The notes below the pieces were generated by a model. That model was not told the origin of the DNA. It saw only the letters and a program-made list of their open reading frames with translations, and searched no databases. DNA of 64,000 nt from CAWATZ01 sp963784995. GTDB lineage: Bacteria > Planctomycetota > Planctomycetia > Gemmatales > Gemmataceae. Where the stretch lies: positions 124,001 through 188,000 of the forward strand of contig CAWATZ010000016.1 in the NCBI GenBank assembly GCA_963784995.1. The letters are read 5' to 3'. Of the stretch, positions 43,593 to 51,212 are shown piece by piece. How positions within the stretch are numbered: the stretch's first letter is position 1; every line of letters starts with the position of its first letter. Position numbers and translations under genes: made by a program.

Positions 43593-44714
43593 ATGATGCG
43601 ACGCCTGTTTGCCGCCGGTCTGCTGGCGGTTCTGTTCGGCCTGGCTTCGCAAGCCCGGGCGGACGTGAAACTCAACGGCATGTTCAGTGACGGCATGGTC
43701 CTGCAGCGGGACATTGGCTGTCCCGTCTGGGGCACGGCGGAGCCCGGCGAAACCGTGACCGTGCAGCTGGACCTGGGCAAGACCACCGTGGCCCCGGCCA
43801 CCAACGCCAAGGCCGATCCCAACGGCAAATGGCGTCTGGACCTGCCCGCGCTCAAGGCCGGCGGGCCGTTCAAGCTGACCGTCGCCGGCAAGAACGCCAT
43901 CACCCTCAAGGACGTTTACGTCGGCGAGGTCTGGCTGTGCGGCGGCCAGTCCAACATGCAGTGGTCGTTCGATCAGAGCTTCCATACCGCCGAACAGCTC
44001 AAGGAAGCCAAGGACAACTCGAAGAACCCGCTGATCCGGCTCTACTCGGTGCCCCGGCCCGCGAGTCGAGGGACCGATCAACCCCAGTCCGACGTCGCCG
44101 GCAAATGGGTCGAGTGCGGCCCCACCACGGTGGGCAGTTTCTCGGGCGTCGGCTACTTCTTTGGCCGAGACCTGCAGAAGGCTCTCAAGGTCCCAGTCGG
44201 TCTGATCAACAGCAACGTGGGCGGCACCGCCTTCGAGGAGTGGACCAACCTCAAGGTGCTGCAGGGCCACCCCGAGCATCTGGGGAAGCACAAAAACCAG
44301 GCCAGGCTCTACAACGCCATGATCGCTCCCCTGATCCCCTACGGCATCAAGGGCGTCATCTGGTATCAGGGCGAGTCCAACGCCGGCCGGGCCGAATTGT
44401 ACCGCACCGGCTTCCCGCTGATGATCAAGAACTGGCGCGACGAGTGGAAGGAAGGAGACTTCCCCTTCCTGTTCGTGCAGCTGGCCCCATACAAGACCAA
44501 CGGTCCCGTTGATTGGCCCCGCCTGCGCGAGGCCCAGCTGGAAACCATGCGCAAGGTGCCCAACACCGGCATGGCCGTGATTACCGATTACGGCGATGAG
44601 CTGGACATCCATCCGACGCCCAAGTCCCCGGTCGGTACGCGGCTCAGCCTGATTGGCGCGGCATGGTCTATGGCGAGAAGATTGAGTATTCCGGGCCGAT
44701 CTACAAGGAACTGA
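43593..44714 (+). CDS. Sialate O-acetylesterase-type protein, main part, frameshifted
   Basis: From ATG 43593 (ribosome binding site GGAGAGG), a signal peptide (LLAVLFGLASQARA) is followed by a beta-sandwich start (VKLNGMFSDGMVLQRDIGCPVWGTAEPGE). The SGNH-type SASA domain has nucleophile Ser in WLCGGQSNMQWSF, GVIWYQGESN and the terminal ELDIHPTPKSPVGTR, where Asp and His complete the active site. The frame is lost at about 44645, where it should read LARGMVYGEKIEYSGP. Family knowledge: it removes acetyl groups from sugars. Confidence 0.85.
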   Translation: MMRRLFAAGLLAVLFGLASQARADVKLNGMFSDGMVLQRDIGCPVWGTAEPGETVTVQLDLGKTTVAPATNAKADPNGKWRLDLPALKAGGPFKLTVAGKNAITLKDVYVGEVWLCGGQSNMQWSFDQSFHTAEQLKEAKDNSKNPLIRLYSVPRPASRGTDQPQSDVAGKWVECGPTTVGSFSGVGYFFGRDLQKALKVPVGLINSNVGGTAFEEWTNLKVLQGHPEHLGKHKNQARLYNAMIAPLIPYGIKGVIWYQGESNAGRAELYRTGFPLMIKNWRDEWKEGDFPFLFVQLAPYKTNGPVDWPRLREAQLETMRKVPNTGMAVITDYGDELDIHPTPKSPVGTRLSLIGAAWSMARRLSIPGRSTRN

Positions 44715-45082
44715 AGGTCGAGGGGAACAAGGCGGTCCTGAGCTTCAGCCATCTGGGCAGCGGTCTGGAGACGCGCAATCTGGTGCTGACCGAACGGACA
44801 GGCCCGAAGGACCGGAAACACAAGGAATGGCGCGTCAAGGAGGGTTCGGCCCCGCTGCTGGGCTTCACCGTCTGCGGCGAGGACAAGGTGTTCCACAACG
44901 CCAAGGCGGAGATTGCCGGCGACACGGTGGTGGTGACCTGCGACGCGGTCGCCAAGCCGGTGGCGGTGCGCTACGGCTGGGCGGACCATCCGGTGTGCAA
45001 CCTCTGCAACAAGGAGGGACTGCCCGCCTCGCCGTTCCGGACCGATAACTACCCGGCGAGTGCGCCAATGCCCAAGAAGTGA
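44663..45082 (+). CDS. Sialate O-acetylesterase-type protein, C-terminal part
   Basis: 139 residues beginning MVYGEKIEYSGPIYKELKVE, the direct continuation of the preceding protein, with the strand-rich C-terminal domain (NKAVLSFSHLGSGLETRNLVL, then VAVRYGWADHPVCNLCNKEGLPASPFRTD). The motif RYGWADHP..NL.N..GLPASPFRTD is diagnostic for the end of this family. It is not a gene in its own right; a single-base indel near 44650 separates it from the main part. Confidence 0.85.
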   Translation: MVYGEKIEYSGPIYKELKVEGNKAVLSFSHLGSGLETRNLVLTERTGPKDRKHKEWRVKEGSAPLLGFTVCGEDKVFHNAKAEIAGDTVVVTCDAVAKPVAVRYGWADHPVCNLCNKEGLPASPFRTDNYPASAPMPKK

Positions 45083-45094
45083 TCCGGGATTGTC

Positions 45095-45165
45095 TTTGTT
45101 TAGCCGCGACGCGCAGCGGAGCGCGTGAATCTCCCGCGCTCCGCTGCGCGTCGCGGCTAAACAAA
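45095..45165. repeat. Perfect inverted repeat, 31-bp arms, between convergent genes
   Basis: Arms 45095-45125 and 45135-45165 are exact reverse complements. It lies between the stop of the esterase (45082) and the stop of the convergent hydrolase (45174), so it can serve both as a terminator. The right arm is identical to 41628-41658. Confidence 0.9.
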
Positions 45166-45173
45166 CTGCGCTC

Positions 45174-47207
45174 TCACTTCCCGCCGCTCATCTTCCAGAA
45201 ATCGTCAAACAGTCCCGCCTCCACGACTTCCACGCTCAGCGGCTTCTGGGCATCGGTGCGTTTCAGCAGCGCGTAATCTCCCAGCCTCGGATAGAGCAAA
45301 GCGTTGGTGCCCTCGAAGTCGGCCGCGTGGAATGTGTGGCCGCTGTTGAGCACCACGTAGCGGCTCGGATTGAGCGGGCTGGGGTAGATCATCACCGGGA
45401 CGTGATCCTCGGCGGCGTAGTCCTTGCCGCCCCAGGTGATCTTGTCGCGGGTCCACTTCAGCGGCAGGCCGTTGACGACCTGCTCGATGAGGGTGTTGGA
45501 CGCGGGGTCGCCGAACAGGATCAGGTGCCGGCCGGCGATGTCGTCGTAGGTGACCTCCTTGTCGGTTTTGATCGGCAAGTCGCCGCGCATGAATTTGGCC
45601 CACTCCTGCTGGAACCGTTCCAGGTTAGCCCTGGCATACGCTTCGGTGCCCTTGTGCCACGGCTCACCGGTGCCGCGGACGCACAGGAACGAGGACATGA
45701 AGGCATCGTCGATGGGTCCTTGGAGACCGGAGATTTTCTGCAAGCGCCGCAGCCGCTCCGTTTCGAGCCACTGCGGCAAGACGGTCCGCCACTGTCCCGC
45801 GGTCTTCTCCAGGTACAGGTGCCTTGGGCGATCCTGCGCGGGAATTGCCCGGTCAGCGGCGATCTCAAGGGGTTTGATCGTGAGCTTCTGACCATCGATG
45901 GTGATGGGATACGGCAACCGTGTTCCCAGCACGGGCAGACGAACGTGCAGGGCCCGGACGTTGGCCGTCTTGACCGTGGTCAAGCGATCCTCGTCGTTAA
46001 CCTCCGCTTCGACTCGGGCCTGCTGGTAATGCCGATCCAGGGCCAGGATGTCCATCCATTCGCAGGTGGGATAGCGCAGCGTATAGGTGACAAAGCGGAC
46101 CTTGTTCGGGTACTCCGGTTTGCCCTTGGCGACGTACTTGGCATACTCGGCTTCGGCTTTCTTCTGCCACTCCGGTGGAAACTTGTGTTCCAGATCCGGA
46201 GCGATCAGATGCGTCATCGACAGACCGAGCAGCTTGAGCCGCTCCTCGATGTTGCGGGCGGCCTGGATCTGCTTGTCCTTCTCTCCGGAGTAGGCCACCA
46301 CGGGCACCATGGCCACGTTCTCGGCGTAGTCCACCGCGTCATAAATGGTCAGACAGGCTTCCTGGTAGGACGGCAATTGCTTGGGGATCGGAGCGTAGCC
46401 GTGGGTGGTGGTGAAGCCGGCGCCCGGCCCCAGCAAGCACCAGAAGCCGGGCCGGTGCAGCCCCAGCTGCCAGGTGCCGGCGCCGCCCATGGAAAAGCCA
46501 CGCAGCACGTAGCGCGTATCGTCCAGAAGCCGGCTCCGGCCCAGCAAGAGCTCGATGGCAACGAAGTTGGCCACCGCGTCATAGACGTCGCTTTCCCCGG
46601 CCCAGCGGTAGGCGACGTTGCCCCGACCGTAGATGTCGATCTGGACGTGGTTCAGCTCCTTGGCGGCCGGCTTGTCCGTGCTGCGCTGTGCCAGGAAGGA
46701 AACCTCGGTCATGGAAGAAGCCCGGCCGTGCAGCACCACGTCCACGCGCCACTTCTTCTTTGGGTCCTTGCCATACTCGGCCGGGTAGGTGACGGCGTAG
46801 GGCTGGATCGTACCATCAACGAGGGAGTAGTAGCCGCGCACCACCGTGAAGCCGAGCATGTTCAACCAGGGCGTTTCTCCTCCGCCTGCGAGTTGCTTGG
46901 CCCGGAGCAGGCCCCGATCCAGCACTGCCAGGGTCTGGGCCCCGGAGTTGGCGGCGTAGAACTCGCCCAGCTTGACGATCGAGACCGCCGCCCGGTGAAA
47001 GACCTGGACGTCGGCCAGCAACGGTTCCTTGACACCCAGCTTGCGGAGATGCTCGATCTCGTCGCCGAGCTTCTTCGTCTTTTCCTCAATGGCCTTCAGG
47101 ACGTCCGCCTCCGGTTTCTGGACCGGCGGCGGAGCATACTGGGACAGGGCCGTGACACCGCAAAGTGCGGCCAGAAAGAGAGGGACAAACAAACGAGTCA
47201 GTCTCAT
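45174..47207 (-). CDS. Exported alpha/beta hydrolase (prolyl-oligopeptidase or esterase type)
   Basis: 677 residues with a signal peptide (1-22). The central catalytic domain has a strand with VDVVLHGRASSMTEVSF, the nucleophile elbow RGFSMGGAG, an acidic residue in VVAYSGEKDKQ, and His in HLIAPDLEHKFPPEW. This S9/esterase-D-like arrangement sits between an N-terminal helical part and a C-terminal domain (about 400-677) that has its own Rossmann-like strand pattern (DIAGRHLILFGDPASNTLI). The substrate is unknown; it converges on the esterase at the hairpin. Confidence 0.8.
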   Translation of the reverse strand: MRLTRLFVPLFLAALCGVTALSQYAPPPVQKPEADVLKAIEEKTKKLGDEIEHLRKLGVKEPLLADVQVFHRAAVSIVKLGEFYAANSGAQTLAVLDRGLLRAKQLAGGGETPWLNMLGFTVVRGYYSLVDGTIQPYAVTYPAEYGKDPKKKWRVDVVLHGRASSMTEVSFLAQRSTDKPAAKELNHVQIDIYGRGNVAYRWAGESDVYDAVANFVAIELLLGRSRLLDDTRYVLRGFSMGGAGTWQLGLHRPGFWCLLGPGAGFTTTHGYAPIPKQLPSYQEACLTIYDAVDYAENVAMVPVVAYSGEKDKQIQAARNIEERLKLLGLSMTHLIAPDLEHKFPPEWQKKAEAEYAKYVAKGKPEYPNKVRFVTYTLRYPTCEWMDILALDRHYQQARVEAEVNDEDRLTTVKTANVRALHVRLPVLGTRLPYPITIDGQKLTIKPLEIAADRAIPAQDRPRHLYLEKTAGQWRTVLPQWLETERLRRLQKISGLQGPIDDAFMSSFLCVRGTGEPWHKGTEAYARANLERFQQEWAKFMRGDLPIKTDKEVTYDDIAGRHLILFGDPASNTLIEQVVNGLPLKWTRDKITWGGKDYAAEDHVPVMIYPSPLNPSRYVVLNSGHTFHAADFEGTNALLYPRLGDYALLKRTDAQKPLSVEVVEAGLFDDFWKMSGGK

Positions 47208-47324
47208 GGTCGGTCGTTCCCGCGACAGTACACAAAGTGAGAGCGGAACGCCCTTATCTTCGCCAAGACGTGGATGGATGGCAAGAACAAACGTCCGCGG
47301 AGGCGGCGCACTCTGGCGCGGACG

Positions 47325-49064
47325 TCACTTTTTCAGCGGTTTGCTCGGTTGCAACGACAGGGTGAGGACCACCTGGTCCTTGCTGGTCTGCTGCCGCAAC
47401 TCCAGCCGGTCGAGCAGTTCCAGGACCTGGATCAGGCCGTCCAGGCGCTTGCCGGCCTCGTCGCGATTTTCCTTGCTGCCGGCCATCGACTCGATCAGGC
47501 CCGAGCGGCACTCCTTGAGGTAGCTGCGCCACGCCTTGAAGGAGATGCGCAGCAGCGGCGTTCCCATCCCGGGATCAGGCGGCGGACCGAGCTGCGGCTG
47601 GGCAAAGCGCTGCACGGCGGCCGGCGAGCTGGCCAGGACCAGGTAGCCGCTCCACAGGGCGAAGGCCGGCTGAATCCCCGGTGGAAAGACGCCGGCGCCG
47701 GAGAGGTAATGGATCTGGCGTTTCTCGCTGGTCTGCTGATTCAACTCGATCTGTTGCTGTTCGGGCCGCTGGAGGTTGTGGAAAAAGATGATGCCGCGGA
47801 TGCCCTTCTCCATCAGAGACAGCACGTCGCCCTCCTGACCCCGGGCCACTCGCAAGGCAAAGAGGGTTTGCGGCATCCAGGATTTTTTCGGGTCGAGCGG
47901 CGCGATCAGACACAGGCCCAGGTCCGGTCCCAGGTTCGGCAGGATGTCCTTGGAGAGGTCGCGTCCCACCATCCGGTTCAGATGGGCCGACAGGGTCTGC
48001 CGAGCTTCCGGGGCCAGGAACTCGCCCACGGACTCGAACAGCGCCGCCAGGTCGAGCCGGCCAGTGATGGTCACCAGCGCGTCCTCGGGGAACAGCCGCC
48101 ACAGGTCGCTGGGTCGAGCCGCCTGGGTCAGGAAGCGCCGGATCGGCTCGGGGAACTCCGCCAGTCGGCCCCGCACCGCCAGCACCAGCGACACGTCCCG
48201 GTCCAGGTGCAGCGACAGCACCAGGCCCTCGATCGACTTCCAGCACGTGGCGACCGTCTTTGCCGCGGCGGCCTCGGACGGCGGCGCCGTCTGGGCCCGC
48301 TCCTTGACCGCCTTGTCAAACTCCCGCGGATTGAGCCACAGGGCCAGCAGCGCCCGGTCGGCGGACAGCTGCTTCAGCTGGCGGGTCAAGGGCGGCTCCG
48401 CGCCTTCCGGCAGCACTCGGTCCTGATCGAGCGCCCGCTTGAACATCTCCTCCTGGCCGGACAGGACCAGCACCGGGCCGCGCAGCAGATAATAGGTGGT
48501 GTCGCGCGTCGAAACCCGGCGGACGTACTTGATGCCCTTGTGTTCGCGTTCTTCCAACTCCTTGAGGATGCCGGCTTCTTTCTGACTTTTGTTGAACCGT
48601 TCGATCAGACCGGCGAGGGTCTCGGCGTTCTGGGCCCGCAGCAGGATCACGCCCTGGTCCTGCTCCGGCTTGCCCGGTGGGCCGGGCCGAAAGGCGAGGA
48701 CCAGCGCATCGCCCAGGACGTCGTCGCGCAGCTGGGCCCAGCTCAGTCCCAGATTTTGCAGCCGTTCCTCCAGTTTGGCGAGTTTCTTCTGGTCCTCTGG
48801 GCTCAGGGCGATCATTGGGGGAGGCAATTGCCGCAGTTGCTCGGCAAAGGGAGAAGCGTGCAGTGTGGCCCAGTGGCTGCGCAAGTCCTGGAAGACCAGG
48901 CAAAACGCCGTGTTGGGGGGAACAAAGCGAAGCAGCTCGTCCCGGGGCGTTGCGGCCTGGAGGGCGGAAACGCCGCTCCCCAGCAGGAGCAACGCCAGGA
49001 GCCACGGCCGACGTCCACGGCGGCACGCAACCGAGTAACAGGAAATGGCAGCGGAGAACTTCAT
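47325..49064 (-). CDS. Exported protein of unknown function, DUF3352-like
   Basis: About 579 residues. The start is placed at ATG 49064 (frame open to 49088), giving a signal peptide (WLLALLLLGSGVSALQAA). The mature protein begins ELLRFVPPNTAFCLVFQDLR, and later has RGPVLVLSGQEEMFKRALDQDR and ALWSGYLVLASSPAAVQRF. These repeated units, in which a protein asks 'does it hold a value' between a helix and a strand, resemble DUF3352-type periplasmic proteins. This is by-eye similarity. No catalytic motif is seen. It lies downstream of the sigma/anti-sigma pair on the same strand, with a hairpin between. Confidence 0.65.
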   Translation of the reverse strand: MKFSAAISCYSVACRRGRRPWLLALLLLGSGVSALQAATPRDELLRFVPPNTAFCLVFQDLRSHWATLHASPFAEQLRQLPPPMIALSPEDQKKLAKLEERLQNLGLSWAQLRDDVLGDALVLAFRPGPPGKPEQDQGVILLRAQNAETLAGLIERFNKSQKEAGILKELEEREHKGIKYVRRVSTRDTTYYLLRGPVLVLSGQEEMFKRALDQDRVLPEGAEPPLTRQLKQLSADRALLALWLNPREFDKAVKERAQTAPPSEAAAAKTVATCWKSIEGLVLSLHLDRDVSLVLAVRGRLAEFPEPIRRFLTQAARPSDLWRLFPEDALVTITGRLDLAALFESVGEFLAPEARQTLSAHLNRMVGRDLSKDILPNLGPDLGLCLIAPLDPKKSWMPQTLFALRVARGQEGDVLSLMEKGIRGIIFFHNLQRPEQQQIELNQQTSEKRQIHYLSGAGVFPPGIQPAFALWSGYLVLASSPAAVQRFAQPQLGPPPDPGMGTPLLRISFKAWRSYLKECRSGLIESMAGSKENRDEAGKRLDGLIQVLELLDRLELRQQTSKDQVVLTLSLQPSKPLKK

Positions 49065-49124
49065 TGGCCACGTTTCCCGAGCCAGCACCGGGGTCGGGGA
49101 CCCCGCAGTGACTGGCTTAAAACC

Positions 49125-49216
49125 ACTAACAGAAAGGCGAGCGGCGCGGCGTAAGCCCGCCGGTTTCGGCCTTCACCGGCGGGCTTACGCCGCGCCGCTC
49201 GCCTTTCTGTTAGTGC
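49125..49216. repeat. Perfect inverted repeat, 41-bp arms
   Basis: Arms 49125-49165 and 49176-49216 are exact reverse complements with a ten-base loop. The inner part (GGCGAGCGGCGCGGCGTAAG) is the same element that is translated inside the kinase gene at 57953-58024 and, as a half, inside the sigma-54 activator gene. It lies directly after the anti-sigma stop. Confidence 0.9.
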
Positions 49217-49219
49217 CTC

Positions 49220-49921
49220 TTACAAACCAGGCTTTTCCTCCTGCCCCATCGGAGGCAGGTCACGAAGGAACAGATCGAACGCACGCCGGGCCGAGTCTGC
49301 CACGGGGGCCAGGCCTTCGGAAACACCCTGGCCCGCCTCCTTGAAAGAGCGAACCGGCTCCGGGGAAGGCGGCACGCTTGTAGGAGCCGGAGTCGCCGAA
49401 ACCAGCGGCAGGAAGGCCCGCCCCTCGGCCACCGCCCGGTCCTTGGTGCGCGTACTGGCACGGACCATCACCTCGCAGACCTGGGAAACCGATTCTCGCA
49501 GGTCCAGTGGCTCCTCGGATGGTTTCTCGGGCAGCTTCTCGGGCGGCTTCGGCGTCTTCTCGACCAGCTGCTCCGGAACGGTCGGAGGGTTGTCCGGCCT
49601 CGGAGTCCCGGGCCGCAGCAGCCAGGCGGACACCAGCAGCAAGACCGCCGCGGCGACGGCGAGGACCACGCGGGCCCGGCGCCGCCAGAGCAGCCGCGAG
49701 CGCTGCTCGCCTTGCAGTTGGGCCGTGATCCGGCCAGCCAGACCCGCGGGAGGGGCCGGCGGCGTGAGCAAGCGCAGACCGCTGCGCAGCGTGTTGGTGG
49801 CCACGTACTCGGCCCGACAGCTGGGGCAAGAACGCAGATGCAGCTCCAGGTCGGCCGGGTTGGCAGGTTCCAGACCGTCCAGGTGCTGCTGAATCAGTTC
49901 CTGGCACTCGGCGCACTTCAT
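49220..49921 (-). CDS. Anti-sigma factor with zinc finger (zf-HC2) and membrane anchor
   Basis: 233 residues. The N-terminus is a zinc-binding anti-sigma domain: CAECQELIQQHLDG, then HLRSCPSCRAEY (HxxxCxxC). One membrane helix follows at about residues 86-105 (VVLAVAAAVLLLVSAWLL). The external part is a Pro/Glu-rich linker and a helical end. Family knowledge: such proteins hold an ECF sigma factor at the membrane until a signal arrives. Its start overlaps the stop of the sigma gene by four bases. Confidence 0.9.
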   Translation of the reverse strand: MKCAECQELIQQHLDGLEPANPADLELHLRSCPSCRAEYVATNTLRSGLRLLTPPAPPAGLAGRITAQLQGEQRSRLLWRRRARVVLAVAAAVLLLVSAWLLRPGTPRPDNPPTVPEQLVEKTPKPPEKLPEKPSEEPLDLRESVSQVCEVMVRASTRTKDRAVAEGRAFLPLVSATPAPTSVPPSPEPVRSFKEAGQGVSEGLAPVADSARRAFDLFLRDLPPMGQEEKPGL

Positions 49922-50511
49922 GCAAATGTTCTCCCGGTATCCGCAACGGGTCCGGTTGGCGGCTCCTGGTTGTCGGCGGGCACCATGCCGCGCTGCTTGA
50001 GCCGGTCGAGGACCTCCAGCCGGGCACGGTGCAGCCAGGTCTTGATGGTGCCGACGGGCCGATCCAGCACCTGGGCGATCTCCTCATACGGTTGACCCTG
50101 TTCGTGAAACAAGACGAACACGGTCCGATACTCCAGGCGCAGCTCGGCCAGGGCAGCCTGGATCTCCTGAAGCAGTTCCGTGGAATCGTCGGGGGCAGGC
50201 CCGGGGACCGTGTCCTGGAGGTAATCGACCAGTTCCGGCCGTTTGCTCCGCTGGGACAGCCAGGTCCGGCAGCGGTTGACGGCAATGCCGACGATCCAGG
50301 GCTTCAGGGCCCGGGTCGGGTCCCAGCGCTTGAGGCTGCGAAAGACGCGCAGGAACACTTCCTGGGTCACGTCCTCGGCATCGTGCCGATGATTGAGCAG
50401 CCGAACGCACAGGCCGAATACTTCCGCCTGGAAGCGCTCCACCAGGTGCTGGATCGCTTCCGCTTCCCCGCGAAGGCATCGCCGCACCAGTGTGGCATCG
50501 TCCGCAGACAC
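49918..50511 (-). CDS. ECF sigma factor (RpoE-like)
   Basis: 197 residues. Region 2 is FQAEVFGLCVRLLNHRHDAEDVTQEVFLRVFRSLKRW and region 4 is LRLEYRTVFVLFHEQGQPYEEIAQVLDRPVGTIKTWLHRARLEVLDRL. This is a classical stand-alone ECF factor coupled to its anti-sigma gene through an ATGA overlap. It should direct RNA polymerase to a small envelope-stress-type regulon. It may also control its own operon; no promoter motif was identified. Confidence 0.92.
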   Translation of the reverse strand: MSADDATLVRRCLRGEAEAIQHLVERFQAEVFGLCVRLLNHRHDAEDVTQEVFLRVFRSLKRWDPTRALKPWIVGIAVNRCRTWLSQRSKRPELVDYLQDTVPGPAPDDSTELLQEIQAALAELRLEYRTVFVLFHEQGQPYEEIAQVLDRPVGTIKTWLHRARLEVLDRLKQRGMVPADNQEPPTGPVADTGRTFA

Positions 50512-50621
50512 GTTCGGTACTCACGCAGCCAGGGGGAGATACCCGGATCGCCGACTCCAGGTTTCAGGAGAGCAGGAGATTGGCGTGCCGTCAAGGGGAC
50601 CCGCGGGCGGCCGGCCGGCCC

Positions 50622-50876
50622 TCAGCGCTCGAGGGCCTCGCGGAGCAGGTCGAGGGCCTCCTCGGGCTCGATTTCCCGCAGGGCTTTGCCTCGTTCGCGC
50701 AGCGACTCGTTGAAGTGGATGGCCGTGTCCTGCATCCGCTCATGCGTCTCGGCCGAGCCGCCCAGCAGCAGGAAATGCTCGGTGCGCGTGATGCGCTTGT
50801 GTTCGTCCTCGCTGTCCAGCCCCAGCCCCAGGAAGCCCGCCACCCGGGTTTCCGGGGCCTTGTCGGTTCGATTCAC
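50622..50876 (-). CDS. Small acidic hypothetical protein
   Basis: 84 residues, starting MNRTDKAPETRVAGFLGLGLDSEDEHKRIT, largely charged. The last 20 residues form an amphipathic helix (IEPEEALDLLREALER). There is no signal peptide or membrane helix. The clean codon pattern and absence of overlap suggest a genuine gene; it resembles small planctomycete proteins seen near sigma-factor genes, but I cannot name a family. It is upstream of the ECF gene on the same strand. Confidence 0.6.
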   Translation of the reverse strand: MNRTDKAPETRVAGFLGLGLDSEDEHKRITRTEHFLLLGGSAETHERMQDTAIHFNESLRERGKALREIEPEEALDLLREALER

Positions 50877-51212
50877 AGGATTGACCTCGTCAGGGTAGAT
50901 GAGAATCCCCAGTCAACCCACTATAAATCGCGGCCGCGGCGCAGGTCAATCGCAGCTGGCAATCGCCGAGCCGCGCACGCAGCGCAGCGGAGTAAGCGGT
51001 CCCCGAAGGCCGCTTACTCCGCTGCGCTGCGTGCGCGGCTCGGCCAAAATTCGGCGGCGCAGGTCAATCGCAGCTGGCAATCGCCGAGCCGCGCACGCAG
51101 CGGAGTAAGCGGCCTTCGGGGACCGCTTACTCCGCTGCGCTGCGTGCGCGGCTCGGCCAAAATTCGGCGGCGCAGGTCAATCGCAGCTGGCCAGGTCCTG
51201 GTTGTGCTCGGC
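50877..51212. other. Intergenic region of about 336 bp filled by a duplicated hairpin
   Basis: No gene. The stretch holds two tandem units of about 115 bp and the start of a third, each carrying a hairpin (listed separately). It lies between the small hypothetical gene and the WD40 kinase gene, both on the minus strand. Confidence 0.7.
50939..51191. repeat. Tandem duplicated hairpin with inverted loop
   Basis: Unit one (50939-51056), unit two (51057-51170) and a partial third share GCGCAGGTCAATCGCAGCTG at their start. Each carries a hairpin with arms of about 30 bp (first at 50968-51042). The loop of the first reads TCCCCGAAGG and that of the second CCTTCGGGGA, its reverse complement. The second left arm lacks five bases. 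Confidence 0.85.

Noticed and set aside
50939..51191. Possible CRISPR array because of repeated units
   Set aside because: Only two units and a fragment, each itself palindromic and of about 115 bp with no unique spacers; no cas gene nearby.
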